Shown: one piece after another, positions 34,203 through 42,032 of the stretch
Position numbering within the stretch: the stretch's first letter is position 1
How the letters are laid out: every line of letters begins with the position of its first letter
Source of the DNA: Chitinophaga pinensis
GTDB lineage: Bacteria; Bacteroidota; Bacteroidia; Chitinophagales; Chitinophagaceae
Assembly: GCA_902167325.1 (NCBI GenBank)
Contig: LR632930.1
Span: 5,890,001-5,954,000 of the forward strand
Length of the DNA: 64,000 bases
Reading direction: 5' to 3'
Program-made: the position numbers and the translations under genes
The notes under the pieces: generated by a model
The model's database searches: none
Told to the model about the DNA's origin: nothing
The model's input: only the letters and a program-made list of their open reading frames with translations

Positions 34203-35633
34203 TCAGCGTTTACGCCTGTACCGGCCAATCAATTCCACGATAATGGGATGTTGCAGAATAGAGGGATCCAGCTCCAGGAAGCGCTTTACCTGCCGCGGGA
34301 AGAGCTGCAGGGCGGTTTCGAGGTGAAGCAATCCGTCTTTCGTACGGCCCATGGCAATGAGGATGGCAGCCCGGTAATAAATGAAAACCGGCTTACGGCC
34401 TACTTTGGCCTCGGCATTGTCCAGCTGCACCATGGCTTCGTCCGTATGGCCCGCGAGGTATAACCCGCGGATGAACTCCTTCCAGGCGGAAGTGTTCGAA
34501 GGCCGGAGGCGTACCGCGTTCAGGAACTGGACGAGGGCTTCCTTGTCCATCCCCAGCTCGAGGTAACACTGGCCCAGGGTAATATTGTACTCTGCGCTTT
34601 GCTTATTGATCCGGAGGGCCGATTGCAGGGCGCGCACGGCGTTTTCCCAGTTCTCCTCCGTCATGTAACATTTGGCGATTTTGAGATACAGTTTATCGTC
34701 ACTGGGACTGAGATGCACGGCCTTGCGGTAGTAATAACGTGCCTGCGTATACTTGCGCATTTTCTCGTAGCAGTGGCCGATAGCTTCGTAGATCACATCT
34801 TCGGGCTTGGCGATCTCCAGGTGTTTCTGCAGTACTTCGATGGCATCGTTGTACTTACGGAGCCGGATATAGGCATCGCCCATATTACGGTAGGCGTAAT
34901 CGAACTTTTCATCGATCACAACGGCGTACTGATAGGCGTCGATGGATTTTTCGTATAGTTTGAGACCCTGATAGGCGGTACCAAGGTTAAACCAGGCAAG
35001 CTGGCTGTATGGGTGCTCGTTAATGATATTGGTATGAAGGCGGATGCTCTCTTCGTTGCGCCCGGTAAACTCCGTCCAGAAGCAGATCTTGTGAAGTGCT
35101 TCTTCGTTGGTGGGGTCGAACTCCAGGAGCATTTTGAGGCAGTCGAACACTTTTTCGAATTCTTCCCAGTCGTCATACACATCGGCAAGCTCCAGCAGCA
35201 GATCCGTCCGGTCTTCCCCATCGAAGTGCTTGATTTGTTCTTCGAGGAGGGAAGCGGCTTTTTCGTGCTGGTTCATGGCGAGGTATACATCGGTTTTAAG
35301 GATGTACAGGTTGATATCGTTGGAATCGAGCAGGGCGGCCTTTTCGAGAAGCGCCAGGGCTTCGCGGTATTTCTTGGTTTCTATGAGAAGTGCTGATTTC
35401 TTCAGGAGCAGTGCAGAGGAGAAGGGGAACTGCTCGATGGCGATCTCTACGGCCTGAAGGGCGTTATTGAGTTCGTCGTGCTCATCGTAATAGTCAATGA
35501 TCTGTTCGAAAGAATCTTCATCCAGAAAGGCGTGTGAGCGCCCTTCCTTAAGATTTTCAAATTGCTGAAGCAAGTCCCTCAAATCTTCAAAATCCTCGTT
35601 AAACTCATTAAATGATGGGAAGTCGTGATTCAT
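34203..35633 (-). CDS. Tetratricopeptide repeat protein
   Basis: A 476-residue protein with about ten TPR units (from about residue 50 to 470), for example AWFNLGTAYQGLKLYEKSIDAYQYAV and AYRNMGDAYIRLRKYNDAIEVLQ. The start is ATG 35633 (MNHDFPSFNE); there is no signal peptide, so it is probably cytoplasmic. The acidic N-terminus (DEDFE-type residues) precedes the repeats. A scaffold role is expected; the partner is unknown. Confidence 0.9.
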   Translation of the reverse strand: MNHDFPSFNEFNEDFEDLRDLLQQFENLKEGRSHAFLDEDSFEQIIDYYDEHDELNNALQAVEIAIEQFPFSSALLLKKSALLIETKKYREALALLEKAALLDSNDINLYILKTDVYLAMNQHEKAASLLEEQIKHFDGEDRTDLLLELADVYDDWEEFEKVFDCLKMLLEFDPTNEEALHKICFWTEFTGRNEESIRLHTNIINEHPYSQLAWFNLGTAYQGLKLYEKSIDAYQYAVVIDEKFDYAYRNMGDAYIRLRKYNDAIEVLQKHLEIAKPEDVIYEAIGHCYEKMRKYTQARYYYRKAVHLSPSDDKLYLKIAKCYMTEENWENAVRALQSALRINKQSAEYNITLGQCYLELGMDKEALVQFLNAVRLRPSNTSAWKEFIRGLYLAGHTDEAMVQLDNAEAKVGRKPVFIYYRAAILIAMGRTKDGLLHLETALQLFPRQVKRFLELDPSILQHPIIVELIGRYRRKR

Positions 35634-35765
35634 TAATGTAAATATATGGGAATTTACCAGTGCCACCAAACAGGGAGGAGGGTACCGCTTATGTATTTTT
35701 TAACATTTTCTTAAGGTTTCTGCTTATCTTGCGTTAGGATTATCTTAAGATAGATAATTAAATCG

Positions 35766-35773
35766 TATATTTG
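35766..35773 (+). promoter_or_regulatory. -7 element upstream of the small exported protein gene
   Basis: TATATTTG ends 7 nt before ATG 35781. A leader of at most a few nucleotides would result. Confidence 0.5.
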
Positions 35774-35780
35774 CACTATA

Positions 35781-36188
35781 ATGAAAACGATCAAAATCAT
35801 AATGCGCACAGTTTCACTGGCTTGTCTTCTGGCAGGTACGTTGTTGCTTGTTGCCATCCGGGTTCATGCCCATGATATTGGCGTAGTTGACCCCGAATTA
35901 ATCAACGACAATAACGACAAGTCCAAGAAGACGGAAACACCCTATCGCTTTTCCACCATGCCCAAAACGAGCCTTAGTCTCGATGCCGGCTCCAGAACAA
36001 GCGGTTTCCTCAGCAAAACATTCAATCTGAGCTCTGACAATGCCGTAAATGTAAGGTCTACCATGACCATCAGGAAGGGCAACGTTACCTATATCCTCCC
36101 CTATTCTACCAAGGTAGCACCGGTGACCACTGTACCAGATATGCAGTACCATCACTTCCAGGTGAAACTGCCTATCAGAAAAGGGTAA
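35781..36188 (+). CDS. Small exported protein of unknown function
   Basis: A 135-residue protein with an N-terminal signal peptide (hydrophobic core LACLLAGTLLLVAIRV, likely cleaved after VHA). The mature part is short, polar and contains no cysteine. It has a distinctive YILPYSTKVAP segment and no recognised domain. A terminator follows 28 nt after the stop, so it is a single-gene unit. I do not recognise the family. Confidence 0.7.
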   Translation: MKTIKIIMRTVSLACLLAGTLLLVAIRVHAHDIGVVDPELINDNNDKSKKTETPYRFSTMPKTSLSLDAGSRTSGFLSKTFNLSSDNAVNVRSTMTIRKGNVTYILPYSTKVAPVTTVPDMQYHHFQVKLPIRKG

Positions 36189-36216
36189 GGTTTCTTTTGA
36201 AAAGAGATTTTATGGA

Positions 36217-36241
36217 AAGGCTGCCGAAAGGCGGCCTTTTT
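36217..36241 (+). terminator. Terminator after the small exported protein gene
   Basis: A 9-bp stem (36217-36225 with 36230-36238, one G-U pair) with a GAAA tetraloop is followed by T residues. Confidence 0.85.
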
Positions 36242-36360
36242 CATTTCCCACCTATAATGTCACTCCTTCCTTAATCAGCTTTAAATCAACCATTTATACC
36301 CAACTCAAAATGTCCCTCCCCTATCTGTGATCCTTTTTACCCTACTGACATCCTCCTGCC

Positions 36361-36459
36361 ATCCTTCAGTGATCCTTCAGTGGTGTTCAGTGGTGGTATA
36401 GGTTTGAGGGTGTTTAACTGAAGGATCACTGAAGGTTCACTGAAGGATCGTTGAACAAT
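36361..36459. repeat. Inverted array of 11-nt repeats
   Basis: The left part has ATCCTTCAGTG twice in perfect tandem (36361-36382) and one decayed copy. The right part has four 11-nt units in inverse orientation: AACTGAAGGAT, CACTGAAGGTT, CACTGAAGGAT and CGTTGAACAAT (36416-36459). The two parts pair over 21 of 22 positions (36361-36382 with 36427-36448). It lies in the 396-nt gap 36189-36584, between facing terminators at 36217-36241 and 36531-36559; no gene was seen in the gap. Confidence 0.8.
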
Positions 36460-36530
36460 TATTGGCTTTTCGGCAAGCAAAAAGTGACACTGATTGAAAA
36501 GCCGAATGGCATAAAGCACCCCTCCGGCAT

Positions 36531-36559
36531 AAAAAAAGCCGCGGATGGCTCCGCGGCTT
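36531..36559 (-). terminator. Terminator of the DUF4412-like gene
   Basis: A 9-bp stem (36551-36559 with 36536-36544) with a 6-nt loop and a U-tract on the minus strand. Confidence 0.9.
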
Positions 36560-36584
36560 ATGAATATTTTGGATGGAGGCTGAT

Positions 36585-37247
36585 TTACCCCCTGATCTTC
36601 TTCATTTCTTCCGAAGTGATCTCCCGGTAACCGCGGGGAACATCGAAAATAGAGGCCGGCACGGGACTGAGGTCTACCTTGGTGGCCACTGCACGCATTT
36701 TAGAGCCTGATTTGGTGACGATCTCGTATTCGAGGGGTATCCCCTTCAGGTTCTGGAAACGACGGTTGTAATAAGGGTTCTCGGGCACTAAATCAGTAGT
36801 GTAATACACCTCGAAGGCAACACCATCCGGCATGGTTCCGATGGTTTTACGGCATTTGTACCCGGCGATCTCCCGGGTTTCGGACTGATCCGCGAATACA
36901 ATGGCCGCATATTTCTTCACATCCGCCTCGTACGACTTCTTATCCGTCCGGATGAGGTATTTATCGCCGTGGTTGTCCATCAGCGTAATAACGTCTTCTT
37001 TCTGGGTATTGATGAGGTAGATGTAGTTCACGATGTTGAAGTTCATATCCACCCGGCTGAGGTGGCCGCGGATGTACTGAACCATGGAGCTGCCGGCGAA
37101 CATGGCCTCCATCTGCAATTGCTCGGGAGGCATTTCCACCTTATAGGTGATTTTGGCATCCGAAATGGTCCGCTGCGCCGATGCCGGCAGCCAGGCGGCC
37201 AGTACAGTGGCCAACATGAGCAGGCGGACAGGTGTCAGTTTTCGCAT
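36585..37247 (-). CDS. Exported DUF4412-like protein
   Basis: A 220-residue protein with a signal peptide (about 1-24, cleaved after SASA or near it). The mature part has the pattern ISDAKITYKVEM ... MVQYIRGHLSRVDMNF ... KSYEADVKKYA ... KGIPLEYEIVTKSGSKMRAVATKVDLSPVPASIFDVPRGY. This is the layout of DUF4412/GLPGLI-type periplasmic proteins, which share the 'K-(G)-x-P-L-E' and 'P-x-x-x-F-x-(I/V)-P-x-G-Y' endings. Function unknown. Monocistronic, with its own terminator. Confidence 0.75.
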   Translation of the reverse strand: MRKLTPVRLLMLATVLAAWLPASAQRTISDAKITYKVEMPPEQLQMEAMFAGSSMVQYIRGHLSRVDMNFNIVNYIYLINTQKEDVITLMDNHGDKYLIRTDKKSYEADVKKYAAIVFADQSETREIAGYKCRKTIGTMPDGVAFEVYYTTDLVPENPYYNRRFQNLKGIPLEYEIVTKSGSKMRAVATKVDLSPVPASIFDVPRGYREITSEEMKKIRG

Positions 37248-37314
37248 ATAATTCTAGAATGATTGTTAAGATACAGCTATCAATGAAAAATCTGTGCCAA
37301 ATGGCTGTTTCCCG

Positions 37315-38088
37315 CTACCAGATTGGCTTTTGCTTATCAAGGAATGCACTGATCCCCTGTTGGCAATCGGGATGGCGCCGGGTTTCGGCATTGGTACGGG
37401 CGGCCGCTTCCAGCCCCTCTTCAAGGGAATGATCGAAAACGCTGGCTATCAGTTGTTTAGTAACAGTCAATGAATTAGAGGAAGCATCGGTACAAAGGCT
37501 ATCCGCTATGGCGGCCACATGCGCCCTGATCTGATCTGCCGGCACTACGGCCGTGATCAGCCCGTACTTTTCTGCCGTAGCTGCCGGTACGAGGCTGCCG
37601 GTGAGCATCAGCTCCCGTGCCCTGCCTTCCCCTACCTTGCGGACGAGGAACACGCTCACCAGTGCCGGCACGAACCCTATCTTCACTTCCGTATACCCGA
37701 ACCGGGCTTCCGGTACGGCATAACTGAGGTCTGCCACCGTGGCGAGGCCACAGCCTCCGGCAAGGGCATCGCCTTCAATCTGTGCGATCACCACCTTTTT
37801 AAGGGCATATATATCGCGGAAGAGCTGCATCAGCTCCCGGGAATCGGCATAGTTTTCTTCAAAATCGTACTGCTGCAGCTGGCGGAGGTAATCCAGATCC
37901 GCCCCGGCACAAAACGCCTTTCCGTTGGCGGCCAGCACCACTACTTTCACCTTTTCGTCGGCTTCTGCCTGCGCAAATGCTTCACGCAACTCCCGCACAA
38001 CGGCTCCGCTCAGCGCGTTCCGCTTCTCAGGACGGTTGAGGGTGATAGTGGCAATGCGCCCGGCCAGCTGATAGGTGATACCTGACAT
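37315..38088 (-). CDS. Enoyl-CoA hydratase/isomerase family protein
   Basis: A 257-residue crotonase-fold protein. The oxyanion-hole segments FCAGADLDYL near residue 59 and GDALAGGCGLATVADLSYA near residue 105 are intact, with NRPEKRNALSG near residue 18. It probably acts on an acyl-CoA (hydration, isomerisation or methylglutaconyl-CoA-type chemistry); the closest pattern is the methylglutaconyl-CoA hydratase group. It lies near PafA and the DUF4412-like gene without evident co-regulation. Confidence 0.9.
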   Translation of the reverse strand: MSGITYQLAGRIATITLNRPEKRNALSGAVVRELREAFAQAEADEKVKVVVLAANGKAFCAGADLDYLRQLQQYDFEENYADSRELMQLFRDIYALKKVVIAQIEGDALAGGCGLATVADLSYAVPEARFGYTEVKIGFVPALVSVFLVRKVGEGRARELMLTGSLVPAATAEKYGLITAVVPADQIRAHVAAIADSLCTDASSNSLTVTKQLIASVFDHSLEEGLEAAARTNAETRRHPDCQQGISAFLDKQKPIW

Positions 38089-38143
38089 GAACCAAATGTA
38101 CAGGAATTATTTTTAAGGTTTAATATCCATGTATAAGTGCATG

Positions 38144-38180
38144 AAAAACAAAGCGCCCCTGCCGTATCGGGCAGGGGCGC
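38144..38180 (-). terminator. Terminator of pafA
   Basis: A perfect 11-bp GC-rich stem (38170-38180 with 38153-38163), 6-nt loop, then UUUGUUUUU on the minus strand. Confidence 0.9.
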
Positions 38181-38200
38181 GCTATATTTCTTATGCTTTC

Positions 38201-39877
38201 TTAGTGGGAAACTTCCGTGATAGGATGGCCTACGTTACCATTAGGCATCTGGATCCGAAGCATGGCGGCCACGGTAGGTGCAATGTCGGTCATATGCGTG
38301 GTGCGGTTGGTTTTACCCGGTTTCACGCCCCAGCCCATCCATACGAGCGGAATGTGCGCATCATAAGGGTTCCAGAGCCCGTGCGTGGTACCGGTTTTGC
38401 CCCCGTCGAAGTAGCCTGGCAGCAACATCAGCATGATATCACCACTGCGGAGCACGTTGTAACCATTGGTTACCATGTGCTGCTGCGGGTTGGGCAGGGC
38501 CAGAGAGCCGAGGGCATGCTGATCAAAGATATTGGAAACGCCGGGGTACTTCAGGCCTTCGCGGAGGATGATGGCTTTGGCTTCGGCGAGTTTACCGGCT
38601 TTGGTCAGTCCTTCGTTATCGAGCCAGAACTGGTAGTTATAGGAAGCGATAATGGCTTTCTTGTATCCCAGTTCACTTTCCACAGCGGCGTTGAGCTTTT
38701 TAACCATGGCACCATCGTCCCATGTACCGGCGGGCATTTTGTTCTCATGCATGAAGCCGGGAACGTGCGCCACACCGTGATCGGCGGTGATGAAGAAAAG
38801 CCACTGGCCTTTGCCCACCTTCTGATCGAGGTACTTGAAGAACTCGCCCAGATCTTTATCGAGGCGGAGGTAGGTATCTTCCGTTTCAACGGAGTTAGGA
38901 CCGTGCTGGTGGCCTACATAGTCGGGAGATGAGAGGCTCACGGCAAGGAAGTCGGTAACCGGACCCTGGCCCATCTGGTGACCTTCGAGCGCGGCTTTTG
39001 CAAACTCGAGGGTGTACGTGTTACCAAAGGGTGTGGAAGCGAGGATTCCGAAGGCGTTACCTGCGGTGCCTGCCACTTCGTGGGGGAAAGAGGTATTGTC
39101 CTGCCCTTTGAAACGGCCTTCATAGGGCTTTTCATCGGCCGTGCTCTGTACGTAGGTGTTTACGGGGTAGAGCGTGGTCCAGGGTTTGGAGATGTATTGC
39201 TGTGGCAGCTGGCGGCGGTTGAAGGCGTTGGCCCATGCCGGTAGCTCGTTCATGTAGAAATTGGAGGTGATCATGTTACCGGTAACCCCATCGTACCAAT
39301 AAGCTGCATTGGCGCTGTGGCCTGCGGGGAGGATGGCGCCGCGGTCTTTAATGGCTACCCCTACCGTTTTGCTGCGGAAGTTGGTGGCTATGCGCAACTC
39401 ATCGGTAATGGTGGTGGTGAGCATGTTTTTAGGGCTCATCCGGCCGGCAGCTTCGCTACCGCCAACAGATACTGCATTGGAATCGTCCGTACAGTACATA
39501 GATCGTTTCCCTTCTTTATCGTACCAGTTATTCCCGATAATACCATGGATGGCGGGTACGGAGCCTGTGTAGGCGCAGGTATGGCCGCATGCCGTGATGG
39601 TGGGCGTATAAGGGATCAGGGTGTTTTCGCAGGAGAAGCCTTCACCGATAAGGCGCTTAAACCCGTCGTTGGTATAGCGGTCGTAGTAACGATAGAGGAA
39701 GTCCCATCTCATCTGATCTACTACCATTCCCACCACAAGTTTCGGGCGGGCTACATGATTCTGTGCTTTTTTCCCGTAGCTTGGCGGAAAGCCAGTGGTG
39801 GGCGAGGTGGCTTTTTGACCAAAAGCTACCGGCGCCGCCATTAACAGGAATACGGCGAGCAATTTAATACGGCTCAT
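38201..39877 (-). CDS. pafA: PafA-type alkaline phosphatase
   Basis: A 558-residue secreted phosphomonoesterase with a signal peptide (MSRIKLLAVFLLMAAPVAFG). By alignment with the known PafA residues, the metal ligand D54, nucleophile T95, N116, K177 and R179 are present, as are the histidine- and aspartate-bearing motifs SSPDYVGHQHGP and ITADHGVAHVPG. PafA enzymes of Bacteroidota release phosphate from organic phosphates outside the cytoplasm and, unlike PhoA, are often little affected by phosphate. Single gene with its own terminator. Confidence 0.92.
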   Translation of the reverse strand: MSRIKLLAVFLLMAAPVAFGQKATSPTTGFPPSYGKKAQNHVARPKLVVGMVVDQMRWDFLYRYYDRYTNDGFKRLIGEGFSCENTLIPYTPTITACGHTCAYTGSVPAIHGIIGNNWYDKEGKRSMYCTDDSNAVSVGGSEAAGRMSPKNMLTTTITDELRIATNFRSKTVGVAIKDRGAILPAGHSANAAYWYDGVTGNMITSNFYMNELPAWANAFNRRQLPQQYISKPWTTLYPVNTYVQSTADEKPYEGRFKGQDNTSFPHEVAGTAGNAFGILASTPFGNTYTLEFAKAALEGHQMGQGPVTDFLAVSLSSPDYVGHQHGPNSVETEDTYLRLDKDLGEFFKYLDQKVGKGQWLFFITADHGVAHVPGFMHENKMPAGTWDDGAMVKKLNAAVESELGYKKAIIASYNYQFWLDNEGLTKAGKLAEAKAIILREGLKYPGVSNIFDQHALGSLALPNPQQHMVTNGYNVLRSGDIMLMLLPGYFDGGKTGTTHGLWNPYDAHIPLVWMGWGVKPGKTNRTTHMTDIAPTVAAMLRIQMPNGNVGHPITEVSH

Positions 39878-39975
39878 ATTACGCTTTGAATTAGTTCTTA
39901 ATTACAATGGTCCGTTCTGACGTGGGAAAAATAGGGTGTAAAAGTAACCTAAGTTTACAAAAAATAATATTTTAA

Positions 39976-39983
39976 TACCTTTG
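39976..39983 (+). promoter_or_regulatory. Promoter of the alpha-oxoamine synthase gene
   Basis: TACCTTTG is followed by a leader of about 28 nt to ATG 40016. Only a partial -33 (TTTAC) is seen. Confidence 0.6.
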
Positions 39984-40015
39984 TGGTCAAATTTTAATTT
40001 CATTTTAATCATCAC

Positions 40016-41257
40016 ATGGACATATTCGAGAAACTGCTGAAGCATATGGGACCGATCGGGGAGCACTCCGAGCGTGCCCATGGATACTTTGCTTTCCCTA
40101 AGCTGGAAGGCGAGATCGGCCCCCGTATGAATTTCCGGGGCAAGGAAAAGATCGTATGGAGCCTTAACAACTACCTGGGCCTGGCCAACCACCCGGAAGT
40201 GAGGGCTACGGATGCAAAGGCGGCGGCAGATTACGGTCTTGCCACGCCAATGGGCGCCCGTATGATGAGCGGTAATACCAATTACCACGAGCAGCTGGAA
40301 AAAGAGCTGAGCGAGTACATGGGTAAGGAAGATACGACACTCCTTAACTACGGCTACCAGGGTATCATGAGCGCCATCGATGCCATCTGTAACCGTCGCG
40401 ACGTGATCGTGTACGATGCCGAGTGCCACGCTTCCATTATCGACGGCCTCCGCCTGCACCAGGGGCACCGCTATGTGTTCAAACATAACGATATCGAAGA
40501 TCTCGAAAAGCAGCTCCGCCGTGCTACTGAGTACATCAAAACCTCCGGCGGCGGTATTCTCGTAGTTACCGAGGGCGTTTTCGGCATGGCCGGCGACCAG
40601 GGTAAACTGAAAGAAATCGTAGCATTAAAAAATAGTTTTGAGTTCCGGCTTTTGGTTGACGATGCCCATGGCTTCGGCTGTATGGGTAAAACCGGTGCGG
40701 GTACAGGTGAAGAACAGGGTGTACAGGACCAGATAGACCTGCTGTTCAATACCTTCGCGAAGAGCGGCGCTTCCATCGGTGCATTTATGAGTGGTGATAA
40801 AGCCATTATCAGTTACCTGAGGTACAACATGCGCTCCCAGATCTTCGCCAAATCCATTCCTTTACCGCTCGTGATCGGTCATATCAAGCGTGTACAGCTG
40901 ATGCGCAAACATCCTGAAATGAAAGCTAAACTCTGGAGCAATGTTAATAAATTGCAACAGGGCCTGCGCGACAGAGGTTTCAGCATCGGCCGTACCAACT
41001 CCCCGGTTACACCGATCTACCTGCAGGGCGATATTCCGGAAGCTACGGCTATGTGCCTTGACCTCCGTGAGAATTACAATATCTTCTGCTCCATCGTGGT
41101 ATACCCCGTTATCCCGAAAGGACAGATCATTTACCGCCTCATCCCTACCGCGGCACACTCCGACGAAGATATTGAGCTGACACTCAAAGCCTTCACGGAA
41201 ACTAAAGCCAAGCTTGATGCAAAGGCTTACGCAGTAGCGGAAATTCCGGTGATATAA
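40016..41257 (+). CDS. PLP-dependent alpha-oxoamine synthase (serine or cysteate acyltransferase type)
   Basis: A 413-residue fold-type I enzyme. NNYLGLANHPEV near residue 51, GARMMSGNTNYHEQLE near residue 82, DAECHASIIDGL near residue 136, the VDDAHGFG near residue 218, and the cofactor-lysine region NTFAKSGASIGAF near residue 250 fit serine palmitoyltransferase-like proteins. It condenses an acyl thioester with an amino acid. In Bacteroidota two relatives are known: one using serine for sphingolipids and one using cysteate (CapA type) for sulfonolipids; sequence reading alone does not separate them. The phosphosulfolactate synthase 6 kb away makes the cysteate option worth testing. Confidence 0.9.
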   Translation: MDIFEKLLKHMGPIGEHSERAHGYFAFPKLEGEIGPRMNFRGKEKIVWSLNNYLGLANHPEVRATDAKAAADYGLATPMGARMMSGNTNYHEQLEKELSEYMGKEDTTLLNYGYQGIMSAIDAICNRRDVIVYDAECHASIIDGLRLHQGHRYVFKHNDIEDLEKQLRRATEYIKTSGGGILVVTEGVFGMAGDQGKLKEIVALKNSFEFRLLVDDAHGFGCMGKTGAGTGEEQGVQDQIDLLFNTFAKSGASIGAFMSGDKAIISYLRYNMRSQIFAKSIPLPLVIGHIKRVQLMRKHPEMKAKLWSNVNKLQQGLRDRGFSIGRTNSPVTPIYLQGDIPEATAMCLDLRENYNIFCSIVVYPVIPKGQIIYRLIPTAAHSDEDIELTLKAFTETKAKLDAKAYAVAEIPVI

Positions 41258-41275
41258 TTCGCAATTTTTATGCAG

Positions 41276-41307
41276 AAAGCGCTCCCCGCAAGTGGAGCGC
41301 TTTTTTT
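41276..41307 (+). terminator. Terminator of the alpha-oxoamine synthase gene
   Basis: Stem 41276-41285 with 41294-41303 (10 bp), 8-nt loop, continuing into a T7 tract. Confidence 0.9.
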
Positions 41308-41361
41308 ATTTCCTGTATCCAGCCAGGTAACCTGTTAGAGATGACCTGTTAATAACTACCC

Positions 41362-41540
41362 TGAGTGCTTGAAAAGTGCTTGCTGAGTGCATGGTAAGTG
41401 CTTGTTGAGTGCTTGAAAAGTGCATGAAAAGTGCATGAAAAGTGCTTGGCACTACCTGGTAGTAAGCTTGTAATAAGGTAGTAATAAGGAAGTAATAAGA
41501 ATGTATCAGGCTTGTATAAAGCTCGTTGTAAGCTTGTAAC
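41362..41540. repeat. Long array with an exact 11-nt period (about 16 units, two unit types)
   Basis: In 41362-41449 the pentamer AGTGC begins at 41364, 41375, 41386, 41397, 41408, 41419, 41430 and 41441, always 11 nt apart (unit AAGTGC(T/A)TGAA with drift). From 41467 to 41532 a second family keeps the same period: CTTGTAATAAG, GTAGTAATAAG, GAAGTAATAAG, AATGTATCAGG, CTTGTATAAAG, CTCGTTGTAAG, then CTTGTAAC. It lies between the plus terminator 41276-41307 and the minus terminator 41581-41608. The rest of the 775-nt gap 41258-42032 holds a possible orphan transcript and the receptor operator. Confidence 0.85.
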
Positions 41541-41580
41541 ACCATGTTTTCATATTCATTGTTGGAGAGGCCGGGGCAAT

Positions 41581-41608
41581 AAAAGGGGGCTGATGGTTAG
41601 TCAGCCCC
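41581..41608 (-). terminator. Orphan minus-strand terminator-like hairpin
   Basis: A perfect 8-bp stem (41601-41608 with 41586-41593), 7-nt loop, and CTTTTATT after it on the minus strand. No recognised gene ends here, which suggests an unannotated short transcript from the region 41610-41730. Confidence 0.6.
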
Positions 41609-41630
41609 ATGCAAACAAATCGTTCTTTCA

Positions 41631-41702
41631 CTAGGTGTAATACATGATCTTAAGAATCGATCGTTCAGTAGGACATGGTAATAAAAAGTTTAAGGCTATC
41701 AT
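41631..41702 (-). CDS. Possible 23-residue peptide ORF in an orphan transcript
   Basis: An ATG at 41702 opens a 23-codon frame ending in TAG at 41631. The peptide starts MIALNFLLPCP and ends in KIMYYT. A promoter-like pair on the minus strand lies upstream (TTTG, 17-nt spacer, TATTATTG, around 41730-41760), and a terminator-like hairpin lies at 41581-41608. Coding is uncertain, since such short frames arise by chance; the transcript could instead be non-coding. Confidence 0.25.
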   Translation of the reverse strand: MIALNFLLPCPTERSILKIMYYT

Positions 41703-41936
41703 AGAACAGGGACGGCATGCGCCCTTTCTAACAATAATATGATAAGTCAGTTTATGCAAAGAGTTGGGAGCCTTGTGATTACCTCACATTTCCGTGTACT
41801 TTTATAACATTCACAAGCTTTCCAAAAATAGCATTCCTGCGTGTATGCAGCTATAACACAAAGGTTGTATTTCGTTAAGGAGCTGTTAAAACTGTCGTTC
41901 TCAGATAATTGACCCTCAAACGCTTGCCCACAAAGA

Positions 41937-42004
41937 TTTTCCGGATATCGTAAATGTTTTTCCCGATTGCGTAAATGCCGCGGCGGGTGCCCGGGCTACC
42001 TTTG
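41937..42004 (+). promoter_or_regulatory. Tandem operator and promoter of the TonB receptor operon
   Basis: Two 20-nt direct repeats (41937-41956 and 41958-41977) are identical at 17 of 20 positions, with a 21-nt centre-to-centre step; both end in CGTAAATG. A TACCTTTG element follows at 41997-42004. Two half-sites two helical turns apart next to the promoter suit an activator such as an AraC-family protein, which often controls siderophore receptors. The regulator is not encoded here. Confidence 0.65.
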
Positions 42005-42032
42005 CGCAGCTTTTTCCTTAACAATATTTTGC

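Noticed and set aside
41306..41545. A 79-codon minus-strand frame across the 11-nt array
   Set aside because: The array lacks stops in that frame simply because of its repeats; the encoded 11-residue periodicity is a by-product of the 11-nt unit.
41937..41977. The two CGTAAATG repeats as the start of a CRISPR or longer tandem array
   Set aside because: Only two copies exist with no spacer-like units; their position next to a promoter fits an operator better.
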